Of a DNA stretch of 64,000 bases, positions 1-8,409 are shown piece after piece (within the stretch, counting starts at the first letter, position 1; every line of letters starts with the position of its first letter). The DNA comes from Streptomyces caniscabiei (GTDB lineage Bacteria > Actinomycetota > Actinomycetes > Streptomycetales > Streptomycetaceae). Position numbers and translations under genes: made by a program. Under the pieces are notes generated by a model, which searched no databases, was not told the origin of the DNA, and was given only the letters and a program-made list of their open reading frames with translations. The stretch lies in the NCBI RefSeq assembly GCF_014930365.1, contig NZ_JABXWI010000016.1:124001-188000 (forward strand), read 5' to 3'.

Positions 1-1
1 G

Positions 2-394
2 CTGGGCGGCATCGACGGCCAACTCCTCACCGCGTCCTCCGCCGTACGGGTCCTGCACGGCATGGCGACGGACAGCGGCGCCCTCGCGCACGCCCCTGCA
101 CCCGGCGGGCTCCCCGGCGGCTACCCGGTGCGCGTGCACCGGGACGGCGGGACGCTCGATCTGCCCGACGGGCTCACCCGGGAGGAGGCCGTCCGGCTCA
201 ACGAGGACTGCCAACGGGCGGACGGCATCGACCGCATCGACGACGACGCGACCGTGCACTTCGCCGAGGCGGAGATGTCCGTCATGAAGCGGCTGCTCGG
301 CTACGACTGTCCCAGCATGAAACTCGGCGACTGCGCCGACTGGGCCGACGAACTGGGCCGCAAGTACGCCGCCTTCGCCGACGGGTTCCGCTGA
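2..394 (+). CDS. C-terminal end of an unidentified protein (cut by window edge)
   Basis: The frame is open from base 2, so about 130 C-terminal residues are visible; a Met codon at 62 could be internal or an alternative start. The visible part is soluble and acidic, with a proline/glycine-rich turn (PGGYPVRV), then a stretch rich in Asp (DGIDRIDDD) and a closing segment ADELGRKYAAFADGFR. I do not recognise the family; a dehydrogenase-like C-terminal domain is possible but unsupported. It lies 59 bases upstream of the methyltransferase on the same strand and may belong to the same operon. Confidence 0.6.
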   Translation: MGGIDGQLLTASSAVRVLHGMATDSGALAHAPAPGGLPGGYPVRVHRDGGTLDLPDGLTREEAVRLNEDCQRADGIDRIDDDATVHFAEAEMSVMKRLLGYDCPSMKLGDCADWADELGRKYAAFADGFR

Positions 395-453
395 ACCCGC
401 CGCCGGGACGGCGATCGATCCCCTCACACCGACGGACGACCGGGGAGACACGC

Positions 454-1215
454 ATGACCACAGACACCGCCCCTTCGGCGGACGACTTCGCGGGCCAGTA
501 CGTCCGCACCCTCGTCGACCACTGGGACGACCTGATCGACTGGGACCGCCGCGGGGAGTCCGAACAGGGCTTCTTCGCCGACCTCCTCGCGGAGGCCGGG
601 GCCCGTCGCGTCCTGGACGTCGCGACCGGCACCGGGTACCACGCCGTCACATTCGCGCGGGCCGGCTTCGACGTCACCGCGGTCGACGGCAGCGCGGAGA
701 TGATCGAGCGCACCCGGGTCAACGCCGCCCGCCACGGACAGTCCTTCCCCGTCGTCCGTTCGGACTGGCGACGACTGCGGGAGAACATCGACGGCCGCTA
801 CGACGCGATCGTGTGTCTCGGGAGCTCCTTCCCCCATCTCTTCCGGGAGTCCGAGCGCCGCGCGGTCCTCGCCGAGTTCCACGAGGCGTTGAACCCCGGC
901 GGGGTGCTCGTCGTCGACCACCGCAACTTCGACGCCATCCGCCGCCACCGGTACCGCAGCAGCGGCGACTACTACTACTGCGGAACGGGTGCCTCGGTCT
1001 CTGTCGCGCACGTCGACGACCGACTGTGCCGCTTCCGGTACGAGTTCCCCGGCGGCGACACCCACCATCTGGAGGTGTACCCGATCCTGTCCGCCGAGCT
1101 GTCGGACCTGCTCGTCGACTCCGGGTTCGCGGCGGTCGAGGAATTCGGCGACTTCGACCGGAACTACGACGCCGACGCCACCGATTTCATCATCCACGTC
1201 GCCAGGAAGCCCTGA
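454..1215 (+). CDS. SAM-dependent methyltransferase, glycine/sarcosine N-methyltransferase-like
   Basis: 253 residues, class I methyltransferase. Motif I is VLDVATGTGYH at residues 53-63, followed by the acidic ribose-binding loop (VTAVDGS, 74-80). Several stretches resemble glycine-sarcosine N-methyltransferases of osmolyte producers: an N-terminal DHWDDLIDWDRRGESEQGFF, CLGSSFPHLF, VDHRNFDAI, DYYYCGTGASVSVAHVDD, FRYEFPGG and the C-terminal DFIIHVARK. By family it would transfer methyl groups from SAM to a small amine. The true substrate is unknown; linkage to cysC-cysD-cysN suggests a sulfur- or sulfonate-containing amine rather than plain glycine (inference). Start chosen at ATG 454 with GGGGAGA just upstream. 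Confidence 0.85.
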   Translation: MTTDTAPSADDFAGQYVRTLVDHWDDLIDWDRRGESEQGFFADLLAEAGARRVLDVATGTGYHAVTFARAGFDVTAVDGSAEMIERTRVNAARHGQSFPVVRSDWRRLRENIDGRYDAIVCLGSSFPHLFRESERRAVLAEFHEALNPGGVLVVDHRNFDAIRRHRYRSSGDYYYCGTGASVSVAHVDDRLCRFRYEFPGGDTHHLEVYPILSAELSDLLVDSGFAAVEEFGDFDRNYDADATDFIIHVARKP

Positions 1216-1269
1216 CACGACCGGCCCGCACCCATGGTCGGACAGGACAGGTAGAGAAAGGCAGCGGTT

Positions 1270-2589
1270 GTGGCAACCGAGACAGCGCCACCCACACCAC
1301 GCTCACGACTCGTCGCGGCGTTCGTCATCACGGCGCTCCTGACCAGTTTCGTGGCGGCCACCTACGGATTCGGGTTCTATCTCTTCGCGCAGATCGTCAC
1401 GGACATGCGCAAGGACCTCGGGTTCGGCTACACCGTGGTCGGCACGGTCACGGCGTCCGGCCAGCTCGGATTCCTGCTGTTCGCGCTGCTCGGCACCTGG
1501 CTCTCCACCCGCGTGGGCGGCGGCCAGGTCACCATCGGCTCGGCCGCCCTGTGCGGCCTGTGCCTGGTGCTCATCCCGCTCACGGACAGCATCGTCGTCA
1601 TCGGCGTCCTGCTGACGATCATGGGCGGTACGGCGGCCTCCGTCTATGTGCCGCTGGTCGAGATCGTCGGCAGGACCATCGACTACGAACACCGCGGCAA
1701 GGTGCTGGGCCTGATCTCCAGCGGCACCAGCTACGGCGTCTTCGTCAACAGTCTCCTGGTCCCCTCCTTCGTCGGCGGGGGGAACTGGCGCGGCCTCTGG
1801 TACTGCGTCGGGCTCGGCACCCTGACCTCCACCGCGATCGCGGCCTACGCCTTCCACCGGCTGGGGCTGTTCCGGGCCGAACGGGCCGCCGAGCGGGCCG
1901 GGGACGGACAGGACCCCGGCACCGGGACCACGGACCGCGACGACAGCGCGCGGGCCGGCTGGCGCATGGTGCTCGTCCGGTGGGTCGTCATCGTCTGGGT
2001 GATGAAGTTCCTCAACGGGTTCGCCTGCATGCCGTTCCAGAACTATCTCTCGCCCTACCTGCGCGAGGGACTCGGCTTCGACATCGGGTTCGCGGCACAG
2101 GTGTGGGGAGTCATCGGCGTCATCGGCATGTTCGCGGGATTCGCCGTCGGCTGGCTCTCCGACCGGATCGGCGTACGCACCTCACTGGTCCTGTGCTACG
2201 GCATGTTCTTCGTCTCGGCGGTCCTGCTCGTGGTGGCGCCGATCGGCTACCTCCCCATGGTCTCCGGAATCCTCTTCGCCCTCGCGTTCTATCCCATCTA
2301 CGGGCTGGTCCCCGCCTATGTGTCGAAGACCGCCTCGGGAGCCGCCGCGACCGTCATCTTCGGTGTCACGAACGTGACGCAGGGGCTCGGCGGGATCGTC
2401 GGGAACTACACGGCGGGCTTCCTCAAGTCATGGACCGGGGACTTCACCTGGTACTACGCCGTGATCGCCGTGACCACCCTGGTCCTGGGCGCGCTGACCC
2501 TCCAGCTCCCCCGCGAGGGATCACCCGAGAGCGCCATCGGCCGCACGGGTCCGCCGCCCACCAGCGACAAGGATCTCTCCCATGCCTAG
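1270..2589 (+). CDS. MFS transporter
   Basis: 439 residues with about 12 hydrophobic helices and a charged central loop near residues 195-235 separating the two six-helix halves, as in the major facilitator superfamily. The segment DRIGVRTSLVL in the second half is the usual cytoplasmic motif A equivalent. GTG start at 1270 is preceded by GAGAAAGG. It sits between the methyltransferase (54-base gap) and cysC (8-base overlap), so it is probably the exporter or importer of whatever this operon makes or uses. Substrate not predictable from sequence. Confidence 0.85.
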   Translation: MATETAPPTPRSRLVAAFVITALLTSFVAATYGFGFYLFAQIVTDMRKDLGFGYTVVGTVTASGQLGFLLFALLGTWLSTRVGGGQVTIGSAALCGLCLVLIPLTDSIVVIGVLLTIMGGTAASVYVPLVEIVGRTIDYEHRGKVLGLISSGTSYGVFVNSLLVPSFVGGGNWRGLWYCVGLGTLTSTAIAAYAFHRLGLFRAERAAERAGDGQDPGTGTTDRDDSARAGWRMVLVRWVVIVWVMKFLNGFACMPFQNYLSPYLREGLGFDIGFAAQVWGVIGVIGMFAGFAVGWLSDRIGVRTSLVLCYGMFFVSAVLLVVAPIGYLPMVSGILFALAFYPIYGLVPAYVSKTASGAAATVIFGVTNVTQGLGGIVGNYTAGFLKSWTGDFTWYYAVIAVTTLVLGALTLQLPREGSPESAIGRTGPPPTSDKDLSHA

Positions 2590-3175
2590 CGGTACGACGA
2601 AGACCGACGCCCCGACCACCCCGGAGGTCTACTGCACCTGCCGGCCGGGAGCGACGATCTGGCTGACCGGTCTGCCGAGCGCCGGCAAGACGACGATCGC
2701 CCGCGAACTGGCACGGCTGCTGCGCGCCGACAGCCGCCGGGTGGAAGTGCTGGACGGTGACGAGATCCGCCGCTTCCTCTCCGCCGGCCTCGGCTTCTCC
2801 CGCGCGGACCGCGACACCAACGTGCAGCGCATCGGCCTGGTCGCCGAGGTCCTCGCCCGCAACGGGGTGGTGGCGCTGGTGCCGGTGATCGCGCCGTACG
2901 CCGAAAGCCGCGACGCCGTCCGGCGGCGTCACCGGGCCGGCGGAACACCGTACGTCGAGGTGCATGTGGCGACGCCGGTCGAGGTGTGCTCCGTACGCGA
3001 TGTGAAGGGACTGTACGCCCGGCAGGCCGCAGGGGAGATCTCCGGGCTCACCGGCGTCGACGACCCGTACGAGGAACCGGAGTCGCCCGATCTCCGGATC
3101 GCGTCGCAGCACCAGTCCGTGGGGGAGTCCGCGAAGGCGCTGTACGCGCTGCTCACCGAGAGGGGCCTGGCATGA
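2582..3175 (+). CDS. cysC: adenylylsulfate (APS) kinase
   Basis: 197 residues. P-loop GLPSAGKTT at 30-38, then VLDGDEIRRFLSAGLGFS and RDTNVQRIGLVAEVL, and the lid region DVKGLYARQAAGEISGLTGV, all hallmarks of APS kinase, which phosphorylates adenylylsulfate to PAPS in the cytosol. The start overlaps the end of the MFS gene by 8 bases and its TGA overlaps the ATG of cysD (ATGA), so translation is coupled. No PAPS reductase (cysH) is adjacent, which favours PAPS used for sulfation or a specialised product, though cysH may lie elsewhere. Confidence 0.95.
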   Translation: MPSGTTKTDAPTTPEVYCTCRPGATIWLTGLPSAGKTTIARELARLLRADSRRVEVLDGDEIRRFLSAGLGFSRADRDTNVQRIGLVAEVLARNGVVALVPVIAPYAESRDAVRRRHRAGGTPYVEVHVATPVEVCSVRDVKGLYARQAAGEISGLTGVDDPYEEPESPDLRIASQHQSVGESAKALYALLTERGLA

Positions 3176-4107
3176 CGACCGTCACCCGAGTCTTCGACAC
3201 GACCGACAGTCCGTACACGCTGTCGCACCTGGACGCGCTGGAGTCCGAGGCCGTCCACATCTTCCGCGAGGTGGCGGGCGAGTTCGAGCGGCCGGTGATC
3301 CTCTTCTCCGGCGGCAAGGACTCCATCGTCATGCTGCACCTGGCGCTGAAGGCCTTCGCGCCCGCCGCGGTCCCCTTCTCCCTGCTGCACGTGGACACCG
3401 GACACAACTTCCCCGAGGTACTGGAGTACCGCGACCGCACGGTGGCCCGCCACGGACTGCGGCTGCATGTGGCCTCCGTCCAGGACTACATCGACCGGGG
3501 TGTGCTGCGCGAGCGTCCCGACGGGACCCGCAACCCCCTCCAGACAGTGCCGTTGACGGAGACGATCCAGCGCGAGCGCTTCGACGCCGTCTTCGGCGGC
3601 GGCCGACGCGACGAGGAGAAGGCCCGCGCCAAGGAGCGGGTGTTCTCGCTGCGGGACGAGTTCTCCCAGTGGGACCCGCGCCGCCAGCGCCCCGAGCTGT
3701 GGAACCTCTACAACGGCCGCCACACACCGGGTGAGCACGTGCGGGTCTTCCCGCTCTCCAACTGGACCGAGCTGGACGTGTGGCAGTACATCGCCCGCGA
3801 GGGCATCGAGCTGCCGGAGATCTACTTCGCGCACGAGCGCGAGGTGTTCCGGCGGGCCGGGATGTGGCTGACCGCCGGCGAGTGGGGCGGCCCCAAGGAC
3901 GGCGAGAGCGTCGAGAAGCGCCTCGTCCGCTACCGGACCGTCGGTGACATGTCCTGCACGGGCGCCGTCGACTCCGACGCGACCACGCTGGACGCCGTGA
4001 TCACCGAGATCGCCGCCTCCCGGCTCACCGAACGGGGCGCGACCCGCGCCGACGACAAAGTGTCCGAGGCCGCCATGGAAGACCGCAAACGGGAGGGGTA
4101 CTTCTAG
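3172..4107 (+). CDS. cysD: sulfate adenylyltransferase subunit 2
   Basis: 311 residues, PP-loop ATP pyrophosphatase fold. The SGGKDS motif is at residues 46-51; GGGRRDEEKARAKERVFS and FPLSNWTELDVWQYI are typical CysD signatures. It makes adenylylsulfate from sulfate and ATP, driven by GTP hydrolysis of CysN. An upstream in-frame start is possible, but ATG 3172 is chosen because it overlaps the cysC stop as ATGA and gives the normal CysD length. Only 2 bases separate its stop from cysN. Confidence 0.96.
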   Translation: MTTVTRVFDTTDSPYTLSHLDALESEAVHIFREVAGEFERPVILFSGGKDSIVMLHLALKAFAPAAVPFSLLHVDTGHNFPEVLEYRDRTVARHGLRLHVASVQDYIDRGVLRERPDGTRNPLQTVPLTETIQRERFDAVFGGGRRDEEKARAKERVFSLRDEFSQWDPRRQRPELWNLYNGRHTPGEHVRVFPLSNWTELDVWQYIAREGIELPEIYFAHEREVFRRAGMWLTAGEWGGPKDGESVEKRLVRYRTVGDMSCTGAVDSDATTLDAVITEIAASRLTERGATRADDKVSEAAMEDRKREGYF

Positions 4108-4109
4108 CC

Positions 4110-5357
4110 ATGACGACCATCGACACCCTGCGCTTCGCGACGGCCGGTTCGGTCGACGACGGCAAGTCCACCCTCGTGGGACGGCTGTTGCACGACTCCA
4201 AGTCGATCCTCTCGGACCAACTGGCGGCCGTCACACGGGCCTCCGCCACGGACGCCCCCGATCTCGCGCTGCTGACCGACGGTCTGCGTGCCGAGCGGGA
4301 ACAGGGCATCACCATCGACGTGGCCTACCGCTACTTCGCCACGCCCCGCCGCCGCTTCATCCTCGCCGACACCCCCGGCCATGTGCAGTACACCCGCAAC
4401 ATGGTCACCGGCGCCTCCACCGCCGACCTCGCCGTCGTCCTCGTCGACGCCCGCAACGGGGTGGTCGAGCAGACCCGCCGCCACGCCGCGATCGCCGCCC
4501 TGCTGCGGGTCCCGCACATCGTGCTCGCCGTCAACAAGATGGACCTCGTCGACCACCGGGAGCCCGTCTTCGCCGCGATCGCCGAGGAGTTCACGGCCTA
4601 CGCCGCGGCCCTCGGTGCCGACGAGGTGACGGCCGTCCCGATCTCCGCGCTGGCCGGCGACAACGTGGTGGACCCGTCCGCGAACATGGACTGGTACGGC
4701 GGTCCCACCATCCTCGAACACCTCGCCTCCGTTCCCGTGGAGCAGGACACGGCACGCGGACCCGCCCGTCTTCCCGTGCAGTACGTGATCCGCCCGCGGA
4801 CCGACGAGCATCCCGACTACCGCGGCTACGCGGGGCAGCTCGTCCGCGGCACGCTGCGCGTCGGCGACCGCGTGACCGTCCTGCCCGCCGGCCACACCTC
4901 GACCGTGAGGGCCATCGACGAACTGGGAGGGCCGACCGACGTCGCCTGGGCACCCCAGTCGGTGACCGTTCTGCTGGAGGACGACATCGACATCGCGCGC
5001 GGTGACCTCGTCGTGGCGAGCGACCGGGCGCCCGCTCTCACCCAGGACGTCGAGGCCACGGTCTGCCATGTCGCCGACCAGCCGCTCACCGTCGGCCGAC
5101 GGGTCCTGCTCAAGCACACCACCCGCACGGTCAGGGCGATCGTCGAGGACATCCCGTCGCGGCTGACCCTCGACACCCTCGCGCAGCACCCGGCCCCCGG
5201 CGGCCTGGTCGCCAACGACATCGGCCGCGTCAGGATCCGCACCGCCGAACCGGTCGCCCTCGACTCCTACGCCGACTCCCGCCGCACCGGCTCCTTCCTC
5301 CTCATCGACCCTTCCGACGGCACGACCTTCGCGGCAGGCATGGCGGACGCGCGCTGA
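4110..5357 (+). CDS. cysN: sulfate adenylyltransferase subunit 1 (GTPase)
   Basis: 415 residues, translational-GTPase fold. G1 loop GSVDDGKST at 13-21, EQGITIDVAYRYF (G2 region), DTPGHVQYTRNM (G3) and NKMD (G4) are all present; C-terminal beta-barrel domains follow. It couples GTP hydrolysis to APS formation by CysD. Somewhat shorter than proteobacterial CysN but within the actinobacterial range. Last gene of the operon; the following 50 bases to the convergent VOC gene are very G+C-rich and self-complementary and could terminate both. Confidence 0.96.
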   Translation: MTTIDTLRFATAGSVDDGKSTLVGRLLHDSKSILSDQLAAVTRASATDAPDLALLTDGLRAEREQGITIDVAYRYFATPRRRFILADTPGHVQYTRNMVTGASTADLAVVLVDARNGVVEQTRRHAAIAALLRVPHIVLAVNKMDLVDHREPVFAAIAEEFTAYAAALGADEVTAVPISALAGDNVVDPSANMDWYGGPTILEHLASVPVEQDTARGPARLPVQYVIRPRTDEHPDYRGYAGQLVRGTLRVGDRVTVLPAGHTSTVRAIDELGGPTDVAWAPQSVTVLLEDDIDIARGDLVVASDRAPALTQDVEATVCHVADQPLTVGRRVLLKHTTRTVRAIVEDIPSRLTLDTLAQHPAPGGLVANDIGRVRIRTAEPVALDSYADSRRTGSFLLIDPSDGTTFAAGMADAR

Positions 5358-5407
5358 CTCGACCGGCTCGCCGGCCGGCCGCGGCGGCCGCAGCGGTCGG
5401 ACGGCGG

Positions 5408-5722
5408 TCAGGTGGCGTGGACCTCGACGGTGCGGCCGTCCGGATCGGTGAGCAGATGGCGTCCCGGGGAGAGCGGTGGGACGGCCCTCGTGCCGTCCAC
5501 CGCCAGGCCCAGACGGAGCGCGTCGGTCCGCCGGTCCGGGCGGGCCGGATAGAGCTCGAGAACCGTGCCGCCGCCCAGGACGGCGGCATGGTGCTCCGGC
5601 CCCTCTCCATGGCGCTCCCGCGTGAAGTCCAGACCGAGGTCCTGGTAGAAGCGCCGGCATTCATCGGGGCGGGGCGAGTACACCACCAGCAGGGTCACGC
5701 GGGGCGTGTCCGAGTCGCTCAT
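5408..5722 (-). CDS. VOC (glyoxalase/bleomycin-resistance) superfamily protein
   Basis: 104 residues, a single vicinal-oxygen-chelate unit. FYQDLGLDFTRERHGEGPEH and a C-terminal LTDPDGRTVEV are typical of VOC monomers that dimerise. Start ATG 5722 overlaps the stop of the upstream DUF4863 C-terminal fragment by four bases (ATGA). Exact reaction unknown. Its place behind a DUF4863 gene under a TetR operator suggests an aromatic or electrophile detoxification unit, but this is inference. Confidence 0.8.
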   Translation of the reverse strand: MSDSDTPRVTLLVVYSPRPDECRRFYQDLGLDFTRERHGEGPEHHAAVLGGGTVLELYPARPDRRTDALRLGLAVDGTRAVPPLSPGRHLLTDPDGRTVEVHAT

Positions 5723-5979
5723 GAGTTCCTCGCGATCTCGCGGTCCCGGCGGGCGATGTCGTACAAGATGCGTCCCGCCGACAGGTAGAACAGGGCGATC
5801 AGCGCTCCGCCGCGCACCTCCGGGTAATGGTGGCTGCCCGGCGCCGACGCGGTCCAGCCCGGCCCCTGCCGGCCGCTCGGGCCCACCAGGGTGGCGCCGG
5901 GATCCACGGGGACCACCAGGTTCAGCTCGCCGTACGGGTGGGCGTGGTACTGGCCCTGGTAGCGCTCGACGCTGTTCAT
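5719..5979 (-). pseudogene. DUF4863 / 4-hydroxylaminobenzoate lyase-like, C-terminal half
   Basis: 86 residues with a cupin-like His-rich core: YQGQYHAHPYGELNLVVP, then GWTASAPGSHHYPEVRGG and LIALFYLSAGRILYD. These are the C-terminal signatures of DUF4863, the family of PnbB-type 4-hydroxylaminobenzoate lyases. The usual N-terminal half is encoded separately just upstream (5976-6161) and overlaps here by ATGA. From memory of the family, about 40-50 central residues seem to be missing. It could be a degraded gene or a split, translationally coupled protein. Confidence 0.6.
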
Positions 5980-6161
5980 GTCAGCCGAGCCAGGTCCCGG
6001 TAGAGCTCGCTGTCGGGCCCGTACGTCGTGTTGAGCCAGGCTTCGAGCTCCTTCCCGGGGGTGCGGTTCCTGACCTCGTCCAGGAAGGGGATGCTGCGCT
6101 CGATCAACGCGCGCTCGTTGTCCTCGGCCACGGCCTGCACGTCCTCTCGGGTCATCGGCAC
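5976..6161 (-). pseudogene. DUF4863-like, N-terminal half
   Basis: 61 residues; FLDEVRNRTPGKELEAWLNT and YGPDSELYRDLARL match the alpha-helical N-terminal part of DUF4863 proteins. The frame stops at 5976-5978 in a TGA that overlaps the ATG of the C-terminal half, so ribosomes could re-initiate. The central linker expected between the halves is absent. This gene lies directly below the TetR operator at 6195-6215. Confidence 0.6.
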
Positions 6162-6177
6162 GACCTGTCCCGGGCGA

Positions 6178-6215
6178 CCTTGCCGCAGAAATTGATTACA
6201 GTCAATGACTGTAAT
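6178..6215 (-). promoter_or_regulatory. TetR-type operator and probable promoter of the DUF4863-VOC unit
   Basis: A 21-base palindrome at 6195-6215 has perfect 10-base arms (ATTACAGTCA and TGACTGTAAT) around one central base. On the minus strand the right arm supplies TTGACT, a good -35 box. A weak -10 could follow about 17 bases downstream. The site lies between the 3' end of the TetR gene and the DUF4863 start, so the TetR protein probably represses this unit. Confidence 0.7.
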
Positions 6216-6275
6216 GTAATCCCACTCGGCAGGGTCGTCGTGGGTCGCTCGCCGCCACGTCCCGGTGGCGGGTGA

Positions 6276-6983
6276 TCAGTGCGTGGGGTCGGCGTCGGCG
6301 TCCGGATCCACGGCGATAGCCGGCCAGACCGTGGCGGCCACCTGCTCGGCGAAGCCCGCGGGTACCTCGCGGCCGGTGCGGAGGTAGTCGGCGAAGTAGC
6401 TGCCGAAGCACAGGCTCACGGCCATGTCGAGGTCCGCCGTCCGCCGCACGGCGCCGCGTCGCTGGAGGTCGACGAGGGTGAGCAGCAGTTCCTCGCAGCG
6501 GGGCCGCACACCGTGCTCCCGCAGCTGCTCCAGCAGGCCGGGGGCCTGTTCGACCTCGGCCATGAAGTTGCCGTGCAGGGCCATGGCCCGCTCGTTGTGG
6601 TGGCGCGGGTCGAGGCGCCGGACCGCTTCGACGAACGCCTCGCGCGGCTCCAACCGCTCCAGGTCCAGCGGCGGGTACGCCTCGCGCTGCGTCCTGAGGC
6701 CGTAGCGGATGGCGTCGACGACGAGGTCGTACTTGTTCGCCCAGCGCCGGTACAGGGTGGGGCGGGTGACTCCGGCCTCCGCGACGATGTCGCCGATCGT
6801 CATCGAGGAGTAGCCGTCGGTGGCCAGCCGTCTGCGCGTCGCCCGGATGATCGCCTCCTCGATCGCCGGATCCCTGGGACGCCCCGCGGCGGCCGGCGGC
6901 ACCTCCGCGTCCGCGCGGCTTCCGCGCCCGCGCCCGTGCCTGCCCCCGCGCTCGCCCGACCGGGTGGGGTCCGTACTGGTCAT
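6276..6983 (-). CDS. TetR/AcrR family transcriptional regulator
   Basis: 235 residues. The N-terminal helix-turn-helix is IEEAIIRATRRRLATDGYSS, MTIGDIVAEAGVTRPTLYRR, WANKYDLVVDAI (about residues 45-95), preceded by an unusually long basic tail rich in Arg and Gly. The C-terminal ligand-binding part is all-helical and has no recognisable subfamily. It is co-directional with and upstream of the DUF4863-VOC genes, with the operator at 6195-6215 between them. The product likely responds to an aromatic or toxic ligand handled by these genes (inference). Confidence 0.9.
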   Translation of the reverse strand: MTSTDPTRSGERGGRHGRGRGSRADAEVPPAAAGRPRDPAIEEAIIRATRRRLATDGYSSMTIGDIVAEAGVTRPTLYRRWANKYDLVVDAIRYGLRTQREAYPPLDLERLEPREAFVEAVRRLDPRHHNERAMALHGNFMAEVEQAPGLLEQLREHGVRPRCEELLLTLVDLQRRGAVRRTADLDMAVSLCFGSYFADYLRTGREVPAGFAEQVAATVWPAIAVDPDADADPTH

Positions 6984-7144
6984 CGCGTGTCCTTCCCGAA
7001 ACGGGCTCCTGAGGCAGGTGTCCCATCCTGCCTTCCTTCGTCTCGCCGATGTCCATCGCGGCCGTGATGGAGAGCCCCTACAGCCGGCGGTGCCGCGGAA
7101 AATCCAGGTGCCGGAACCGGAGCCGCGTCCCTAATCTCGTCCCC

Positions 7145-7777
7145 ATGCGCCACGAATCCGCCCTGCTCAACGTCATCGATGTGGAAGCCACCTGCTGGGA
7201 CGGACAGCCGCCGCCCGGCTCCGTGAGCGAGATCATCGAGATCGGGCTCACCGTCGTCGACCTGTCGACACGGTGCCGTGTCTCGCGGCACCGTGTCCTG
7301 GTCCGCCCCGCGCGGTCGACGGTGAGCGACTTCTGCACGGAACTGACCGGCCTGACACAGGCCGAGGTGGACCGGGGCGTCACCTTCGCCGAGGCGTGCC
7401 GGATCCTCGTCGAGGAGTACGGGGCAGGGGAGCGCCCCTGGGCGAGCTGGGGCGAGTACGACCGTCTGCAGTTCGCCCGGCAGAGTCGGGCCGACGGGGT
7501 GGCCTACCCCTTCGGCTATCCGACGGAGCGCACCCACACCAACGCCAAGGCCGTGTTCACCGCGGCGTACGGGTTGCGCAAGAAGCCCGGCATGAGTCAC
7601 GCCCTGCGGATCGCCGGGCTGCCGCTCGAAGGACGCCACCACCGCGGTGAGGACGACGCGTGGAACATCGCGGCACTCGTCCTCGATCTGGTGGACCGCG
7701 CGGCATGGCCGGGCACGGCCCCGGCCGTCGTGCAGGGGGCGATCGCGCCGCTCGGAGCGAGCGCGCAGGCCGACTGA
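7145..7777 (+). CDS. DEDDh 3'-5' exonuclease (ERI1/KapD-like)
   Basis: 210 residues. Exo I is VIDVEATCWDG (residues 10-20, Asp and Glu metal ligands), Exo II ASWGEYDRLQF and Exo III HHRGEDDAWNIAALV, together giving the DEDDh set of the RNase T/ERI-1 group. The CWDG continuation is characteristic of ERI1/KapD-like proteins, which trim RNA 3' ends. A longer upstream frame exists, but ATG 7145 gives the normal N-terminus. Convergent with the next gene, 7 bases apart. Confidence 0.88.
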   Translation: MRHESALLNVIDVEATCWDGQPPPGSVSEIIEIGLTVVDLSTRCRVSRHRVLVRPARSTVSDFCTELTGLTQAEVDRGVTFAEACRILVEEYGAGERPWASWGEYDRLQFARQSRADGVAYPFGYPTERTHTNAKAVFTAAYGLRKKPGMSHALRIAGLPLEGRHHRGEDDAWNIAALVLDLVDRAAWPGTAPAVVQGAIAPLGASAQAD

Positions 7778-7784
7778 GGCCGGG

Positions 7785-8321
7785 TCAGCGGGTGAGTCGC
7801 CGGGCGGCCCACTCGCGTTCGGCGACGGCGAGGCCGCGCTCCAGCGTGTCGACGAGCCCTGCCCGGCTCACCGACACCACCGTCGGCTCGTGCCGTGCCT
7901 CGGCGCCCCGGGTGACACCGCCTTCCTCACGTAGGCGACAGGCCAGATGCACCTGGTCCCCGTCGGGGAACGCGAAGGCCGTCACGCCGTCGGTGCACTC
8001 TCCCCACTCCAGGAACGCGTACCGGGCGAGCGCCGCACCGGCCGCGGACGGGAACGCGGACCCGGCGGGGGCCTCGTCGTACATCCAGCTCTCCGCCACG
8101 CGGAAGGACTCGGACGCGGTGGTGAAGCCCTCCGGCGGCGGGGCCGGTGCGCGGAAGCGGGCCGGCTCGTCCTTGAGCTTCTTGACCAGCAGCGGCGGGT
8201 AGAACGCGTTGTCCCACGTGTTCACATGCAGCCCGCCGACGAAGACATCGACGCACAACAGTCCCGGGTCCCGTTCGACATGGAACTCCAGCCCGAACCC
8301 GGCCCGCGACCCGCACAGCAT
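7785..8321 (-). CDS. conserved hypothetical protein
   Basis: 178 residues from ATG 8321; an ATG at 8336 is an alternative, but its GAGG would touch the start codon. The sequence LEFHVERDPGLLCVDVFVGG, HVNTWDNAFYPPLLVKKL and FLEWGECTDGVTAFAFPDGD reads as a soluble alpha/beta protein without catalytic motifs I can name. Similar proteins are common in Streptomyces as single genes. No signal peptide or membrane segment. Confidence 0.75.
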   Translation of the reverse strand: MLCGSRAGFGLEFHVERDPGLLCVDVFVGGLHVNTWDNAFYPPLLVKKLKDEPARFRAPAPPPEGFTTASESFRVAESWMYDEAPAGSAFPSAAGAALARYAFLEWGECTDGVTAFAFPDGDQVHLACRLREEGGVTRGAEARHEPTVVSVSRAGLVDTLERGLAVAEREWAARRLTR

Positions 8322-8409
8322 GGCAACCTGTCCCATCCTCGGACGACACCCGTCACGGTCCCACCCTACGGAGGGGTGATCCGCGGTCCGCAGGCCCGGC
8401 CGTCGCGCA

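Noticed and set aside
813..2666. Long + strand frame (617 codons) across the methyltransferase and MFS genes
   Set aside because: Arg/Pro/His-rich antisense-like composition and overlap with two well-supported genes; an out-of-frame shadow caused by high G+C.
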